Program-made: the position numbers and the translations under genes
Origin: Panagrolaimus kolymaensis
Taxonomy: Eukaryota > Nematoda > Chromadorea > Rhabditida > Panagrolaimidae
DNA: 64,000 nt
Direction of reading: 5' to 3'
NCBI GenBank assembly: GCA_028622995.1
Contig: JAJQJQ010000002.1
Location: 372,001-436,000, forward strand
Shown here: piece after piece, positions 49,535 to 61,128 of the stretch
How the letters are laid out: each line of letters begins with the position of its first letter
How positions within the stretch are numbered: position 1 is the first letter of the stretch
The notes under the pieces: model-generated
Database searches by the model: none
What the model was told of the DNA's origin: nothing
The model's input: the letters and a program-made list of their open reading frames with translations, nothing else

Positions 49535-51173
49535 TTAATGAATTATGGGATCCCTACAACAAATATATGCATATGCTGGAGCTCCATTATCACATGAAAC
49601 ACCTTCCCAATGAAAATTTTCATCTTCATTATCAATTATAGCACATTTAGCTAATGGTGGAGGATTTTGTAAAGCCCATTGAAAATAATCTGTTGGTGAA
49701 CCATCCGTCCAATCCCATTTATCTGTATCTCCTATTCTTCGATGTCCTATTGGAATTCCATAACCTTTTGAATTTATATGGGTTGAAGGAGCAGTGACTA
49801 CAAACAAACAAAAAAGTTAAACGAAAGATATTTTTTTTATTAAAGCTTACGGGTGAGATTAGCAATATACCCATTTTGTTCATAGTTGTGAATGGATGGT
49901 AAATGGCCTCCTAATTGTTTACATCCTCCTTCATAATCATTGTTGGTTATGCTTTGAGGATCAAGGACCTAAAAAAGATCATGCTTTAAAGTTTGTGGAA
50001 GTTCATGAAGCTTTAAGGGTAGAAACGCGAAAAACCAAAGATATCATTTTTTTAAACTAAATTCTTGGTTTTGTTTTCCATTGATAATTTTAGTCATAGT
50101 TGTTTTAAAACATTATGCATCGGAATGTTTAGAAAGCTTAATCAGGGCTCTAGTTGAAACTTACTATGTAACATCGATTATCAGTTGGATTATATTCAAA
50201 ACCAAAATAACATAATTCTGGAGCTGATGATGTTGTTGTATCTTCTTCCATTTCTGTAGTAGTCGTAATTAATGGCATTTCAGTTGTTATAACTCCTTCT
50301 TCTTCTTCTGTAGTTGCAACAGGAATAACTTCAGCAGTAGTTGTTGAAAGAATAAGTATCGATGTGAGGAGAGTAGTTATCTTTGTTGTAGCTGCCACAG
50401 TCGTTGTTGTTGTGGTTGTTGTATTTGTGTTATTTGGTTGTGAACTTGGTGGAGCAATAGTTGAATTATTTTCAATCCATTCACAAACAAAAAATTTAAA
50501 TTCAAGACAATTTTGACTCTTCCATTGACTTTTATTATTCTTAAATTCTTGACCCACACAATATGGGGCATCAGTCAAAGGTTGATCTAAAAAAATTTAA
50601 AGGATGGTTGAAAAAAAATGCAACCAAACTTTTGAAGATTATTTTAAAGCGCCTTAATTTTGAGTGATGTTTAAAAAACTAATGTATAAAATCGGCTTAA
50701 AATGAAAACAAACAATTATTGTGTCTTTTTTTCTATTTTCTTTTAGTTTTAAAACTTTTGGTATATCAAAGATATATAGGAAGCAATAAAAACTAAAACA
50801 TTAAAGCGTTATACTTACTCAAATCCCACCATGTAAATGTTAAATTAGTTTCATCCGTCCATTGATAAATATTTGTATTCATAAGATTAGATAATCCAAT
50901 CCAAATATCTGAATCATCATAAGTTGCAAAAGCGCTAAAAGCTTGAGATGAAATAAACATGGCATCAAAAGCATTATCAATTTCAGCAAGTTTACCGTCA
51001 TTCTGTCGACATGCTTGTTGAGCTGTAATCCATTGAGCTCGAGAAGGTAAAAATGAAAAACATTTTGTTCCTAATTCCCATGTTTGATATGGTTCTGGAC
51101 AATTTTTTGTTTGACACCAAACAAAATTTACGGTAATCAGAAGTATAAATAAGCAATTTATATTATTACTCAT
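49535..51173 (-). CDS. Secreted protein with two C-type lectin-like domains and a Thr-rich linker
   Basis: Four exons (50819-51173, 50165-50586, 49851-49968, 49535-49797) join in phase to 385 residues. A signal peptide (about 20 residues, ending VNFVWC) precedes the first CTLD (about 25-160), with CFSF, AEID, the WIGL core, QWTDET and a closing CLEFKFFVCEW. A Thr-rich, mucin-like stretch (about 165-240) with acidic patches follows, likely O-glycosylated. The second CTLD (about 245-385) has GGHLPSIHN, WDWTDGSP and a final YAYICC. Neither domain shows an EPN or QPD sugar-binding triad, so classical calcium-dependent sugar binding is not supported. Nematodes have very many clec genes, used in immunity and other extracellular roles; a closer assignment is not possible. 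The start is the ATG heading the signal peptide. Confidence 0.88.
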
Positions 51174-51607
51174 GTTTGCCTAAGCAACCGATAGAAAAAG
51201 CAAAACAATAAAAAAAATCTTTGATGATTTTTTTTAAGAAAAAAGCTGGAGGTTAATTCTTTCTTTTATCAGTTTCTATTTGATTTGAAGCAAGGATGTG
51301 TTTAGTTCTTTAATGGTTTATCGAAAATATTTGTGTGCGTGAACTTTACTTAAATATAATTGACAATGGGAAAATTTGAGGAATTTAGAATACTGATAAG
51401 AAAAAAAGAAAAACGAAGGAGTTCGTCCTAATTTTAAAAAGGCCACGATCAATAAAAAAATTGTAATAAACAGAGTTTAGCCATAATCATAGATTCAGGC
51501 TTTTGAGTTTTATGTATTTATAAATGTTTACTTTGAAAAGTATGGTTTCTTTCGATTTTTTATAGATTAAAATTTATTTAGTTAAAATACATAACAACAA
51601 CAACGAT
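51174..51607. other. Intergenic region, nothing recognised
   Basis: Short AT-rich spacer between the CTLD gene start and the 3' end of the NHA gene, both on the minus strand. No coding or structural signal seen. Confidence 0.6.
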
Positions 51608-53539
51608 TCAAAAACTTGCTAAAGCTTCTTCTTCCAACTCAATGGGATCTTCTTTAATAATCTTATTGGATTTTGATAACAAAATAGGCCCTAACAATCT
51701 AATGAGAATTGCTCCAGTTGGTGCTGTAATTAAAATGGAAATAATACTAACGGTTAAAATAATAACTGCTTCTGGTTGATAAATTCCAAACTTTGTTGGA
51801 TTTGATCGAACCATATCCAACAATACAGGGGCTAATGCAGCCTAGAAAAAAAAGGTTTGATATTTTTCCAAAACAATGAAAGAAATAACGAACTTGAACG
51901 GTAGCTTTAGGTAACCATGAAACTGAAACAAATATTTTTTCTTTGAAATTTAATTTTGTTTCCATCACAGCCAAACACGCAATAATGCATCGAATTGTTA
52001 GTCCGCAACATAGAATAGCTATAGCTTGAGCGATGCTACTTTTATCGAGCTTAAATATATTACGTTTAACTTCAAATGGAAACTTTTTAATTCAACGATA
52101 CCTGTTCCAAATCAAGTTGAAATCCAATGAGAGCAAATAAAAAAGGCAAACCGATATAATCCCATGCATTTTTTAATAATTTTTCCTCCTTTAAACATTC
52201 AAGCCTAGATAATTCTCTCCAACGCAAAGCAGCGATGAAACCCAAAATTAATACAGCAATTGGACCTATCGTTTCAAATCCAGCATATTCCATTCCAAAT
52301 AAAACTGCGAATGAAAGAGAAATTAACAGAGCCATTCGACGAAGTTTTATATTTGGTAGCTTAGGATCAGGAAAAATCCAAAGAACCACACCCAATAAAG
52401 AACCTAGAATGATTCCAGCTAAAACTTCTAATGGAGCACGTAGGATTGTCCATATTTGGGAGCTATTATCTTCAGAACCTAAAAAATAAAGAAATTTTAA
52501 AGTTATTAGTGAAGATGAGTTACCAGATGTGACAGAGCTTAAAATGAGTGAAAACCAAGTAATTGCATAAACATCATCAATGCTTGCAGCGGCATTAATC
52601 AAAGTTGGGATACCTTTATCTATTCCAAGCCCTTTAGTTCGAAGTTCAAGCATTGCAGGAACAATAACAGCGGGTGAAACTGCTGCAAGTACAAATCTGC
52701 AATTATTTTGATACTCTTAATTCCGATATTATAAGCTTTGATAATTTACCCAAGTAAAAGACCAAAAGAAAATTTAATTTTAAAAATCATCCATGAAGCA
52801 AATGCGACTGTGAATGCTTCAAATGTACATGGCAAAAATGCTAATAACACACAAGCTCCCTAAAAAATAAAAAATGGATTTTGCAAAAACAAAGGTTAGT
52901 GGATTCAACAAACTTTAAGTTCCATTAATGCTTTAGCATCTAATCCAAGTCCAGCCCTGAGTAAAATAATCAAAAATGCAAATTTTCTTAATATACTTCC
53001 AACTAATTCAGATATGAGTAAATTTCGATTTATTATAGCAACATTTCGACAAAGAATACCCAAAAGTAAAATCCCTTAAAATAAATCGTTCATCACTTGC
53101 TTTAAAAAAGTAAAAGATTACCTAAAAGTCCAGGCATTTTAATTCTTTCTGCGATATAACCCGTTGCAATAGAAGATAATAAAATAATAATTAATGAAAA
53201 TGAATATTGTTGAAATTGTTTTATAGTTATTTGTCCACCATCATAACTTACATGTAAAGTTGGAATGGGTTCACCTGTATCAATTTGATCTTCTTCGACG
53301 CCATTATTGAAGGTTAATAATTTAAATATTGAAAGACTTGCAATTATTACGGATATCGTAAATAAAATATATACAAAAATTTTATTACCCTAAAAAATTG
53401 CAATCAAGTTTAAAGTTAGTTCTGGAGCATTTTTTTTACGAACCTCTAACCATATTTTTTCTTTCCAATCTAATTTTCTTGTATTTTCAAGTTTTTCTTG
53501 ACATTCGGCAAATGAATGAGATTCTTCTTCCTCTTCCAT
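51608..53539 (-). CDS. Na+/H+ antiporter of the NHA (SLC9B) type
   Basis: Eight exons (53444-53539, 53122-53389, 52914-53074, 52750-52859, 52524-52696, 52102-52478, 51894-52049, 51608-51841) join in phase to 524 residues with about twelve hydrophobic segments. The N-terminal 35 residues are acidic and cytosolic in character. The ion-binding pair Asp252-Asp253 (AASIDDVYAI) marks the electrogenic CPA2/NHA branch rather than NHE exchangers. Supporting blocks are GLLGILLLGILCRN, LRAGLGLDAKAL, AAVSPAVIVPAML and WLPKATVQAALAPV. Such proteins exchange Na+ or Li+ for H+ at plasma or organelle membranes. Intron 5 (52479-52523, 45 nt) is in frame without a stop, so its retention would add 15 residues (NSSSLITLK...). 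A TTTTTAG lies shortly before the ATG, so a short upstream exon or trans-splicing is possible. Confidence 0.9.
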
Positions 53540-56014
53540 TACTTTATTTGGGGCAAAACTAAAAATAAGATAATTTTATCAAATTTTAAAACTCAACACA
53601 AAAACACGCAAGTTCGAACATCGTTAAAAAAATATTTTTTAAAAAAATTTAGCACGATTTGATGGAAACTTGTTGAAAACAGTTTTTTAAATTCACATTC
53701 GCTGAGATAAAGTCTTATATATCAACCAAAATAATTATAGAGTTAAAAAGCTTGAAAAATGATTAAACATTTTGCAACAATGACGACACGGCGTATGTGC
53801 AGAAGTCTCGCCATAAAAAACAGATAAGCAGAAACAAAAAATAAACTACAAAACAGTGAGTTTATGCTGCTTTTGAACAACTGCCATTACTATTATATTA
53901 GCAAGCGAAAAAGAAAAAATGTACAGCTTCTTGTTTTTTTTTCCATTAGCATCTTTATTTTTGTAGCGCGTTTTTTTCTTTTTTTTATACTCTTTGTTTT
54001 TGTTGCTTGTATTTTCTCTCTCAATCGATAAACAATAATAACAAATCTTTAAAACACTAAATTTCTTCTTTTTTTTCGAATTAAAAAAATAATAAAATCC
54101 CCCTTGCTTTTTTCTTTAAATAAAAAATAAATAACAATGGAAAAATCTACACTGAGAAAAATCGAAAAATGTCACACTTTTGGTGTGACAAGCAAAATAA
54201 ATATACGGTGGTTGGCCCGATAAAATTTTTTCTTCTAAAAAATTGCTCCTCATAATTATCTACGATGCCTATTCAACAGATTTCAAAAAAAATGTTTTTC
54301 AAAAAAGTTATGAATTTTTTAAGCAAAAAAAAGTGTTGTACAACACGTCACACCTGTGTGACAAAATTTTGACAACTTTTTTTTTTCCAATCACAAATTA
54401 ATAAAACTGTTGAGAACGCATTGTAGAGAAACTAAAATCAGGAAAATTAAACCTTACAAAATTTATTGGGCCAATCACCATATATTTATTTTCCTTGTCA
54501 CACCAAAAGTGTGACAAGCAAAATTTTTCTCAGTGTATGGCATTTATTTATTTCTTCCAAAAAAAGAAAAAAAGAACACAGGAGAGGAAACAATATAAAC
54601 GAAAAGAAAGAAAAAGCATTTATTTAAGAGAATAGTGTGTGTATGTTATTCTAAATAGCTTCAGTTCAACGACAAAAAAAACGGAAAAAAATATAATAAA
54701 AAGGTTTTTTTCTTTTTTGGCTTTTTTCTTCTTTTTTTTGTTGAGAAAAAGCTTTCCCCACAAGCAAAAAAAAAAGAGAAAAAAAATATATAATATAAAA
54801 TTGGAAGAAGCTTGCCGCTGCTGCTGTTCTTTGGATGCTGTTGAGCCACTTGCAATGCTAGCTAACAAATACTTTCAGAGGCTTTAACGAAGTTTGATGC
54901 ACTTTCTTTTTTTCCTTTCCTTTCTTTTCTTTCATTTTTTTTACCTTTACTTTCTTTATCTTTCTTTTTTTATTATTTTCTTTGAAAAGCAGCGTAAAGT
55001 TGGTTGAAGAAGAAGAATATGCTTTCTTTCTTTCTTTAGATTCAATGCATAAAAAATAGTTGTTGAATGATGGTTAACGTCAATTTTATTTAGTGTTTAG
55101 AAAACACTTGAATGGAAGCTTTTAGCTTGCTTTTCTGAAGTTTTTATATGAAAAGAAATTGGATACTGTGTTTTGCTTTGTCGGATTCATTTTTTTGTGC
55201 CATGCTTGCTTTTGAAATTCCAATGATTTTTTTTGTTATTTGCGAACGATACTTTTTTTCTTTATCGGTGATTATTATTCAGAATCTTTTGTTTATTTAA
55301 TTTTTTGACTTAAAGTTAGTAAAGTTGACAGAAAATTTAAGATTGAATTTAGGATATACGTTTGGTGGAAGGAAACCTAGTTACTAAAAAATTTGCTTTG
55401 AGATAAAAAATAATACCATAGCTACCATCTTTTCTTTAACTTTATGCTTTTTTATTTTTAATACAGATTTTAAAAGTTTACGCTCATCATGTTTGAGATT
55501 TTTGATAAACTTCAAATTTTCAATTTTGTTAATGTTTTTGGCTTTTTATGTCAAAACTTGTGGTTGCAAAAAATATAGTCGATGCTGAACTTCGCTGCTA
55601 TTCAAACAAATACTAAAAATCATAAGTTATTATTTGCAACCGTTTTTTGTTTTTACAATATTTGCTTCAAAATCTAACACGTGAAAGACGCTTTTTTAAC
55701 TCTAACATTCAAACAACAAAAATTAATAAATATGCATTTGCATCACTCTCAAACACTCGAGTAACACTAACAACTCTTTTTTTTGTTATGATTCATTTCG
55801 TATTCGAAGAAATATTGCATTGTTAAACTTTTTTCACTTTAAAAATAGCACGTCCTTTTTAATAAATAAATTTTTTCTTCCGCGATTTTTTTTTACTTTA
55901 AATGGTTTAAATTTTCTGCAAAGAAATTTTTTTTAAAGATAATAATCGCCTCAAATCACGTTTATGTAAATGTCGTAAAAAACAAACACACCCGCACCCA
56001 TAAATACATATACG
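53540..56014. other. Divergent intergenic region with a MITE
   Basis: Lies between the NHA gene (-) and the methyltransferase gene (+). It holds the 386-bp inverted-repeat element at 54150-54535, listed separately. The rest is AT-rich, with CTTT-rich stretches near 54900-54980. No other gene seen. Confidence 0.6.
54150..54535. mobile_element. MITE with TA target duplication, Tc1/mariner-like
   Basis: The ends are inverted repeats of about 75-80 bp that begin CACTGAGAAAAAT and are nearly identical. The element is flanked by TA on both sides (54148-54149 and 54536-54537), the target duplication of Tc1/mariner elements. Each arm contains a smaller palindrome, GTCACACTTTTGGTGTGAC, and a third GTCACAC...GTGTGAC palindrome lies near the centre (about 54341-54362). 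No transposase frame is present, so it is a non-autonomous copy. The arms are well matched, so it is probably fairly young. Confidence 0.88.
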
Positions 56015-57438
56015 ATGCTATTTGAACGAGATCGACATCGTTTAATATCCACGTCACACCATCATCATCAACAACAACAACGAACAAATAATATTGGTAG
56101 TCGTCGTCTGCTTTTTCAGGATATTCGACAAAGATATTTTGGTAAATTAACTGGAAGGTGGATGTTTCGAATATTAAAATTTTTAATTGTTGCTTTCATT
56201 TTTGGTTATCTTACATGGGTTTGTTTTTGATTTTGTTAAAATAGGATGAAAGTGAAATTTAAGATTTATATTCATCGAACTCAAGTAATATTAGATAAAA
56301 ATTATGGTGAAACAGATACAACAAATTCAGATATAATTAAAATTGAAACCCAATGTTCACAAATTTCTTCAACTTGTTATTCGGTTGTGGATATTATTAA
56401 TCGTGAAACGTAAAATTATCTAATTATTTTTTGAGTATCTTATAAATCCCTTTTAAAAATATTTGTAGATCCAACGTTCAAAGAGCAGTATACATAGACG
56501 GATTTGAAAAAGAATATGATACCGTTGTGCAACTTATTCCACCTTTAGGAATGTCTTTTGAATCATCGGATACTCGAATATGGGGTGTAAATCATACCAT
56601 TTTAACCACCCAATATGTTGCATCAATGATAACACAACTTTTTACAACTTCAGCTTTGCCATTAGAAAGCACGGATGATGATAAACGAGAGATTTTAGTT
56701 ATTGGTTTAGGTGGCGGAAATTTTGATATGTTTTTACATATTAAACGACCAAAGGTAGTTTAGTTTGTCTTGAAATGGACAAATAATTAGATCTTAAAAT
56801 TTCAGATAAAAATAACTGTTGTTGAATTGGAGCCTGTTGTGGTTGATCTTGCAAAGCGATGGTTTGGAGTCGTCGATGATGATAATCGAAAAACTTTTAT
56901 TAAAGATGGGCTTGTTGCAATAAAAGATGCAATAAAACAAGGTTTAATTACTTTAAAAAATGTTGCATAAAACCAATAATAAGCTTTTTAGAAATAAAAT
57001 ATGATGCAGTGGTTCTTGATGCTTGTGATAATACTAAAGATTTACCATGTCCAGCAAAATCATTTTTACTATCTGAAAATTTAATAGGTGTTAAAAGTAT
57101 TTTAAAACCAATGGGAACATTTATTGTTAATATTTTGCCATTGGAAAATCAAAAAGTTAACGTCGAAATGGTAAGATTTTTTGTGTTGGATACTCTAGTT
57201 TCGTTAAATCATTGATTCATTTTAGGTTCTCAAAACCCTTCTCACATATTTTCCTGTTTGTATTAAAATGCAAATGTCGTATGAAGCTAATATTGTATTA
57301 AGCTGTTTACCATATTCTTTAGCAGCGGATAATTTGGAAGATACAAAAAAATTAATTCTTCAAAGAGCTGAAAAATCTTCAATGGATTTAGGAATTCATG
57401 GAGTTTTAGAATATCTTGATCTCACAATTGTTAGTTGA
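56015..57438 (+). CDS. Spermidine-synthase-like SAM methyltransferase, membrane-anchored
   Basis: Six exons (56015-56218, 56264-56409, 56469-56754, 56806-56941, 56992-57170, 57226-57438) join in phase to 387 residues. The N terminus is basic with His and Gln runs, followed by one TM helix (about 51-68, FRILKFLIVAFIFGYLTW), which suggests a type II anchor. The catalytic part has SAM motif I (ILVIGLGGGNFDMF), the acidic ribose-binding VVELEPVVVDLA and a YDAVVLDACD block, as in spermidine synthases and the related METTL13-like enzymes. The putrescine-site residues of true spermidine synthases are not evident, so the substrate is unknown. The exon 2 acceptor is taken as TTTAAG at 56263, because the TAG at 56244 would break the frame. 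It is the first of four genes on the plus strand, 406 nt before the RRP46-like gene. Confidence 0.78.
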
Positions 57439-57844
57439 TAAACAAACAAACAAAAAACGGGTGATAATGATTTATTGAAAAAGTGATACATAAGTGAATT
57501 AAAAAGAAAAATACGGGATAAAAAAAATTGATATATACGCAATGTGAATTTTAAATTTTTATTAGGCCTTAGCAAACCTTTTTTTGTTATGAGAAATATT
57601 TATTATAATTGCCTTATATGAAATGCATTTATATTTTGCTGCTATTAAATAAAGCTTTTTTATTTTAAATAATTTATGAAATGAATGTTCAGTAAAAAAT
57701 TTGGCCCACGAATGTGCATTTTTGGCCAAAGGTTCCACGATTATGAAAGAAAAAACTTTGAATCAAAACAAACATATTTTTTTCTTTGAAAACAGTTTTG
57801 GTCTTTTCGAATAAAAACTTTTCTTTTATTTCCACAAAAAAAAA
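57439..57844. other. Short same-strand intergenic spacer
   Basis: The 3' flank of the methyltransferase gene, with an AATAAA near 57649, and the 5' flank of the RRP46-like gene, with a GAAAACAG acceptor-like site about 50 nt before its ATG. Nothing else seen. Confidence 0.55.
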
Positions 57845-58886
57845 ATGGCTGATGATATTCTTGTTTCATCGGATGATGAATATGGTAATTCATCTTCAGA
57901 TGATGAAACTCCTTCATTGCTTGAACTTCCTGATAATGTAACATACAGATTTCCTAAAGATATTTGCGTTCATGAAGATTCAAATCCTGAAACACATCAA
58001 GGACCTCGAAAACTTCGTAAGCTTTTTCCATTTCATTCTCTTTAACTTATTAACACTTTTTTGTTATGTTTTAGAAATCAAACTTAAACGTTGTTCTGAC
58101 AAGCTTTGCGCTTTTACTTCGCTTGGAAACACTCGACTCTGTTGTATTGTGTAAGTTTGGGGCCATTTAGTAAACAAACATAATTTGTGATATTTTTTAG
58201 GAATAATCCTGTCAATGAAGCTGATATTGAAGATTTTGAAGCTGGTATTTCTGTGGGTCTTTTATTATCTTTACCTTTCTTACAACTTTCATTTTTAGGT
58301 CAAAGTTACTGGAGCACCCTATATTTCTGAACTTTCTTTGCGTGATTTGATTCAATATATCATTCCTTCTACTCGTTTAAAAAGGGTATGCTTATTATCT
58401 TTTTTGTTATTTCTACCTTTTTTTTTCAGACTTTTATTGATGTTCGATTTTCTGTCTACTCGGATTGTGGTGGAATTGTTCCTGCTGCTCTTATGACAGT
58501 TATGTTTGCTTTAACATCCTTAGTTGTTGAAGTCAAAGGTGTTGTTACTGCTGCAACGGTTCTTGTTGATCCTGAAGGCAATCTTTTCATTGATCCTAAC
58601 AAGGAATTAGAACAAAAAGCTCGCGATCGTGTTCCGGGTTATGCTTATGTTACAGCCATGAAAATTATGAAAGATGATCATGTTTGTTATTTCTTCTTTT
58701 TATGCACGAGTGAAATCATTTTTCCAGATTCGATGGTATGATATGGAAGGCCTTCCGAAAACAAAACATCTTACTCCTGCATTTCAAAAGGCTGCAGAAA
58801 CGGCGTCTTGTCAATATTTTCAAATGGCAAAAATGATCCAACAGTTAACCGAACGCGGAAACGATTACGAAGGGGTATTGGGCTAG
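57845..58886 (+). CDS. RNase PH-like exosome subunit, RRP46/CRN-5 type
   Basis: Six exons (57845-58016, 58075-58150, 58201-58252, 58299-58385, 58430-58681, 58728-58886) join in phase to 265 residues. The family forms the ring of the RNA exosome, which degrades and trims RNA in nucleus and cytoplasm. After an acidic Ser/Asp-rich N terminus (about 30 residues), the fold shows GNTRLCCIV, FIDVRFSVYSDCGGIVPAAL, a VVEVKGVV strand and LVDPEGNLFIDPNKELEQKA, closest to RRP46 (EXOSC5; C. elegans CRN-5, also linked to apoptotic DNA degradation). MTR3 or RRP41 cannot be fully excluded. The third exon uses a GTGGGT donor. The next gene begins 172 nt downstream on the same strand. The assignment to the RNase PH family is firm, the subtype less so. 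Confidence 0.78.
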
Positions 58887-59058
58887 ATTCTTTAGAATGT
58901 ATGTAATACCATTGTTGATTTTGGATTTGTTAATATTGTTTTGAAATAAATATATAATATCATGACTTTATTTGTTTGCTTTGTTTTTGGTTTACTTCCA
59001 TCATATACTTTTTTGCTTGTTTATCGTTAATTATCGTTAAATATATACCTTTTAAGGG

Positions 59059-59319
59059 ATGTCCTCATCCAATTCTCCTGCAATTAAATCAAGTCGAAAA
59101 GCCTGTCATCAAGCTCGTGATTTATTTTTGGAGTGTTTCGATAAGCAGAACGGTAATCAAAGCAAGTGTAGATTGGAACTCAAAGAATTTGAAAAGCATT
59201 GTCCTGCCTCGTGGGTTCAACATTTTGTAAGAAAACATAAATTTGAAAAGTATAAAGAAGAACTTACCAAAGAAGGCTATTTATCAAAAGAAGATGCTCC
59301 TCCTTCGTCCAGCAATTAA
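59059..59319 (+). CDS. COA6: COA6-like cytochrome c oxidase assembly factor
   Basis: An intronless frame of 86 residues. COA6 is a mitochondrial intermembrane-space protein that helps mature the copper A site of cytochrome c oxidase. The sequence has the exact CX9C-CX10C pair of the family (C16/C26 and C37/C48) and the block CPASWVQHF, like CPQQWIKYF in human COA6. There is no cleavable presequence, which is normal for this disulfide-relay substrate. A TTTTAAG acceptor lies two bases before the ATG, consistent with trans-splicing. The stop (59317-59319) lies 26 nt inside the next reading frame, that of PRORP, in another phase. The spacing to the RRP46-like gene upstream is 172 nt, as in an operon. 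Confidence 0.85.
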   Translation: MSSSNSPAIKSSRKACHQARDLFLECFDKQNGNQSKCRLELKEFEKHCPASWVQHFVRKHKFEKYKEELTKEGYLSKEDAPPSSSN

Positions 59320-61128
59320 ATCTTCATTTAGGCTTGTTAGAAGTATTAGTTATAGTGGTCAATTTTTTAATTATTATTCTTTAAATCGTCTTAATGGTGT
59401 TATTAGAAGTAACTTGTGTTTTAAAAGGTTTACCTATCCTATAAATTATGGTTCAACTGTATGTTTTTAATTTCTTTTGCCAGTGTTAATTTACTTGATT
59501 TGTTATGTTGTATTTTTTAGTTAAAAGAACATAAACATGCTACACTTATTTTTAATCTTGGTGTTACCGCTGATGAACAAGAGGATAATTTTGTTGATTC
59601 AACCAAAATTCATGAAGCCATATCTCCAGATTTTAATGATTCTAATTATCTCGGGTACGCTATTGAAAGTTGTATTATGTTAAAAAGATACAAACTTGGC
59701 TTTTCTATCATCGAATTTATGGTTCAAAATCGACAATTTTCTAATCTTGTTCTTTTAAACTTTTTGAAACTTATTTCTCAAGGTTATGTTCATCAATCTA
59801 TTTCGTTTGAACAAGCTAAAAGAGTGATGGAAAAGTTACTTCCAATAATCAAAGAACTGCCACCTCAAATTTCAAGTCAAATCATGGAAACAGCAAATAT
59901 ATTCTTGGATGGTAAAAAAGAAGATGATGATATGGTTAAAACAAATAGTTCAATCGTGATTCCTGAAACATCCATGTTTATTTCTCTCATTACTCATGCT
60001 ATTCGACAACGTGATTTGGATGAAGTACGAAAATTATCTTCAAGGTTTCATGATCTTTCTGTTTACAACACTCCAGTATTGAATGAATGGTTAAAATGGG
60101 TTGAAGAATCGCCATCAGAAGCTTCTGAACTTTTTCAATTGTTTATGAATACAATGGCTAACAATTATTATCATCTTTCAACAGATTTTACCGAAAACTT
60201 TATTCAACATTTTAATAAGTTTGTTTCATTTGCTATATCTCTATGTAACCCGCAGTTGTTTTTTAGAATATCTCATTTGCCACCATTTGTAAAAGTCGAA
60301 GTTGGAGAAGATCGTAAATGTCATAATTGTTCATCAAAATTTGATCCAAAACCTACATTCACTGATGAAGAAATGGCTGAATTTTCACGAATTCTTTATG
60401 GATATGCAAAACAAGAAGAATTACCTCGAATAGAAATTGAAAGGCTTCAGTTTTGTGCAAAGAAGTTGTTGAAATGGAAAAAAGGAAATTCATATTCTTT
60501 TCCTATTTGTTTGGCTGATGTTCCCAATATCGTTTCTGGTAAAGGCGTGTATAAAACAAATGTTGGACGTCTGAGAATTCACTTAAATAAAATGTTAGAA
60601 AATTTTTCGGCTGTTGGTTTAGTTTCAAAGTTTACTTTGCCTATTCATACGACTCAAGAACTTACACAAATGAAGAGGGTTGTTTATTTTAAGGCATACA
60701 AGACTCAGTATGTATATTTTTATTTTGTTTTCCGCTAATCATTCAAATTTTAGCTATTCCGACGATCTTCTTCTTCTCATGATGTTCACCGAATGTGGTA
60801 AAGACACTTATATTGTTACAAATGACTATTTTCGTGATCATTTTGAAAATCTCAGAACATTGAATCCATCAAGTCCTTTATCAAAAATCTTTAGTATTCT
60901 TGGAAGTCGATGTTTGAAGTTCAACATTACTACTGGAGTTTTAGAGGTTTGTTTTTATATATGTTATTTGTATGTATGAAATTAAGATAGTATAATTTTT
61001 AGCACCCAAGTGAAATATCACCGTTCGTTCATAAGACATCAACTGGTTATCATCTTGCTGTTCGACATCCTATTATCATGAATAATCATAATATCTACGA
61101 GTATTATTGCTGCCATAAACTATTTTAA
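59294..61128 (+). CDS. PRORP: Mitochondrial RNase P nuclease, PRORP/MRPP3-like
   Basis: Four exons (59294-59458, 59521-60707, 60754-60946, 61003-61128) join in phase to 556 residues. PRORP cuts the 5' leader from mitochondrial tRNA precursors. The N terminus (MLLLRPAIKSSFRLVRSIS) is a basic, amphipathic presequence. A helical, PPR-like region follows, then the zinc motif C322-x-x-C325 and the NYN/PIN nuclease domain. Four Asp fit the metal site: D388 (LADVPN), D454 and D455 (YSDDLLLL) and D475 (VTNDYFRDH), with spacing close to human D409, D478, D479 and D499. The canonical DGxNV around the first Asp is changed to ADVPNI, keeping Asp and Asn. The C terminus is His- and Cys-rich (YYCCHK). The start codon lies inside the COA6 frame; the presequence supports it. 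Confidence 0.85.

Noticed and set aside
56941..56951. GGTTTAATTAC, identical to the first 11 nt of the nematode SL1 leader
   Set aside because: It lies at an exon-intron boundary in the methyltransferase gene, the rest of the leader does not follow, and such an AT-rich word can occur by chance.
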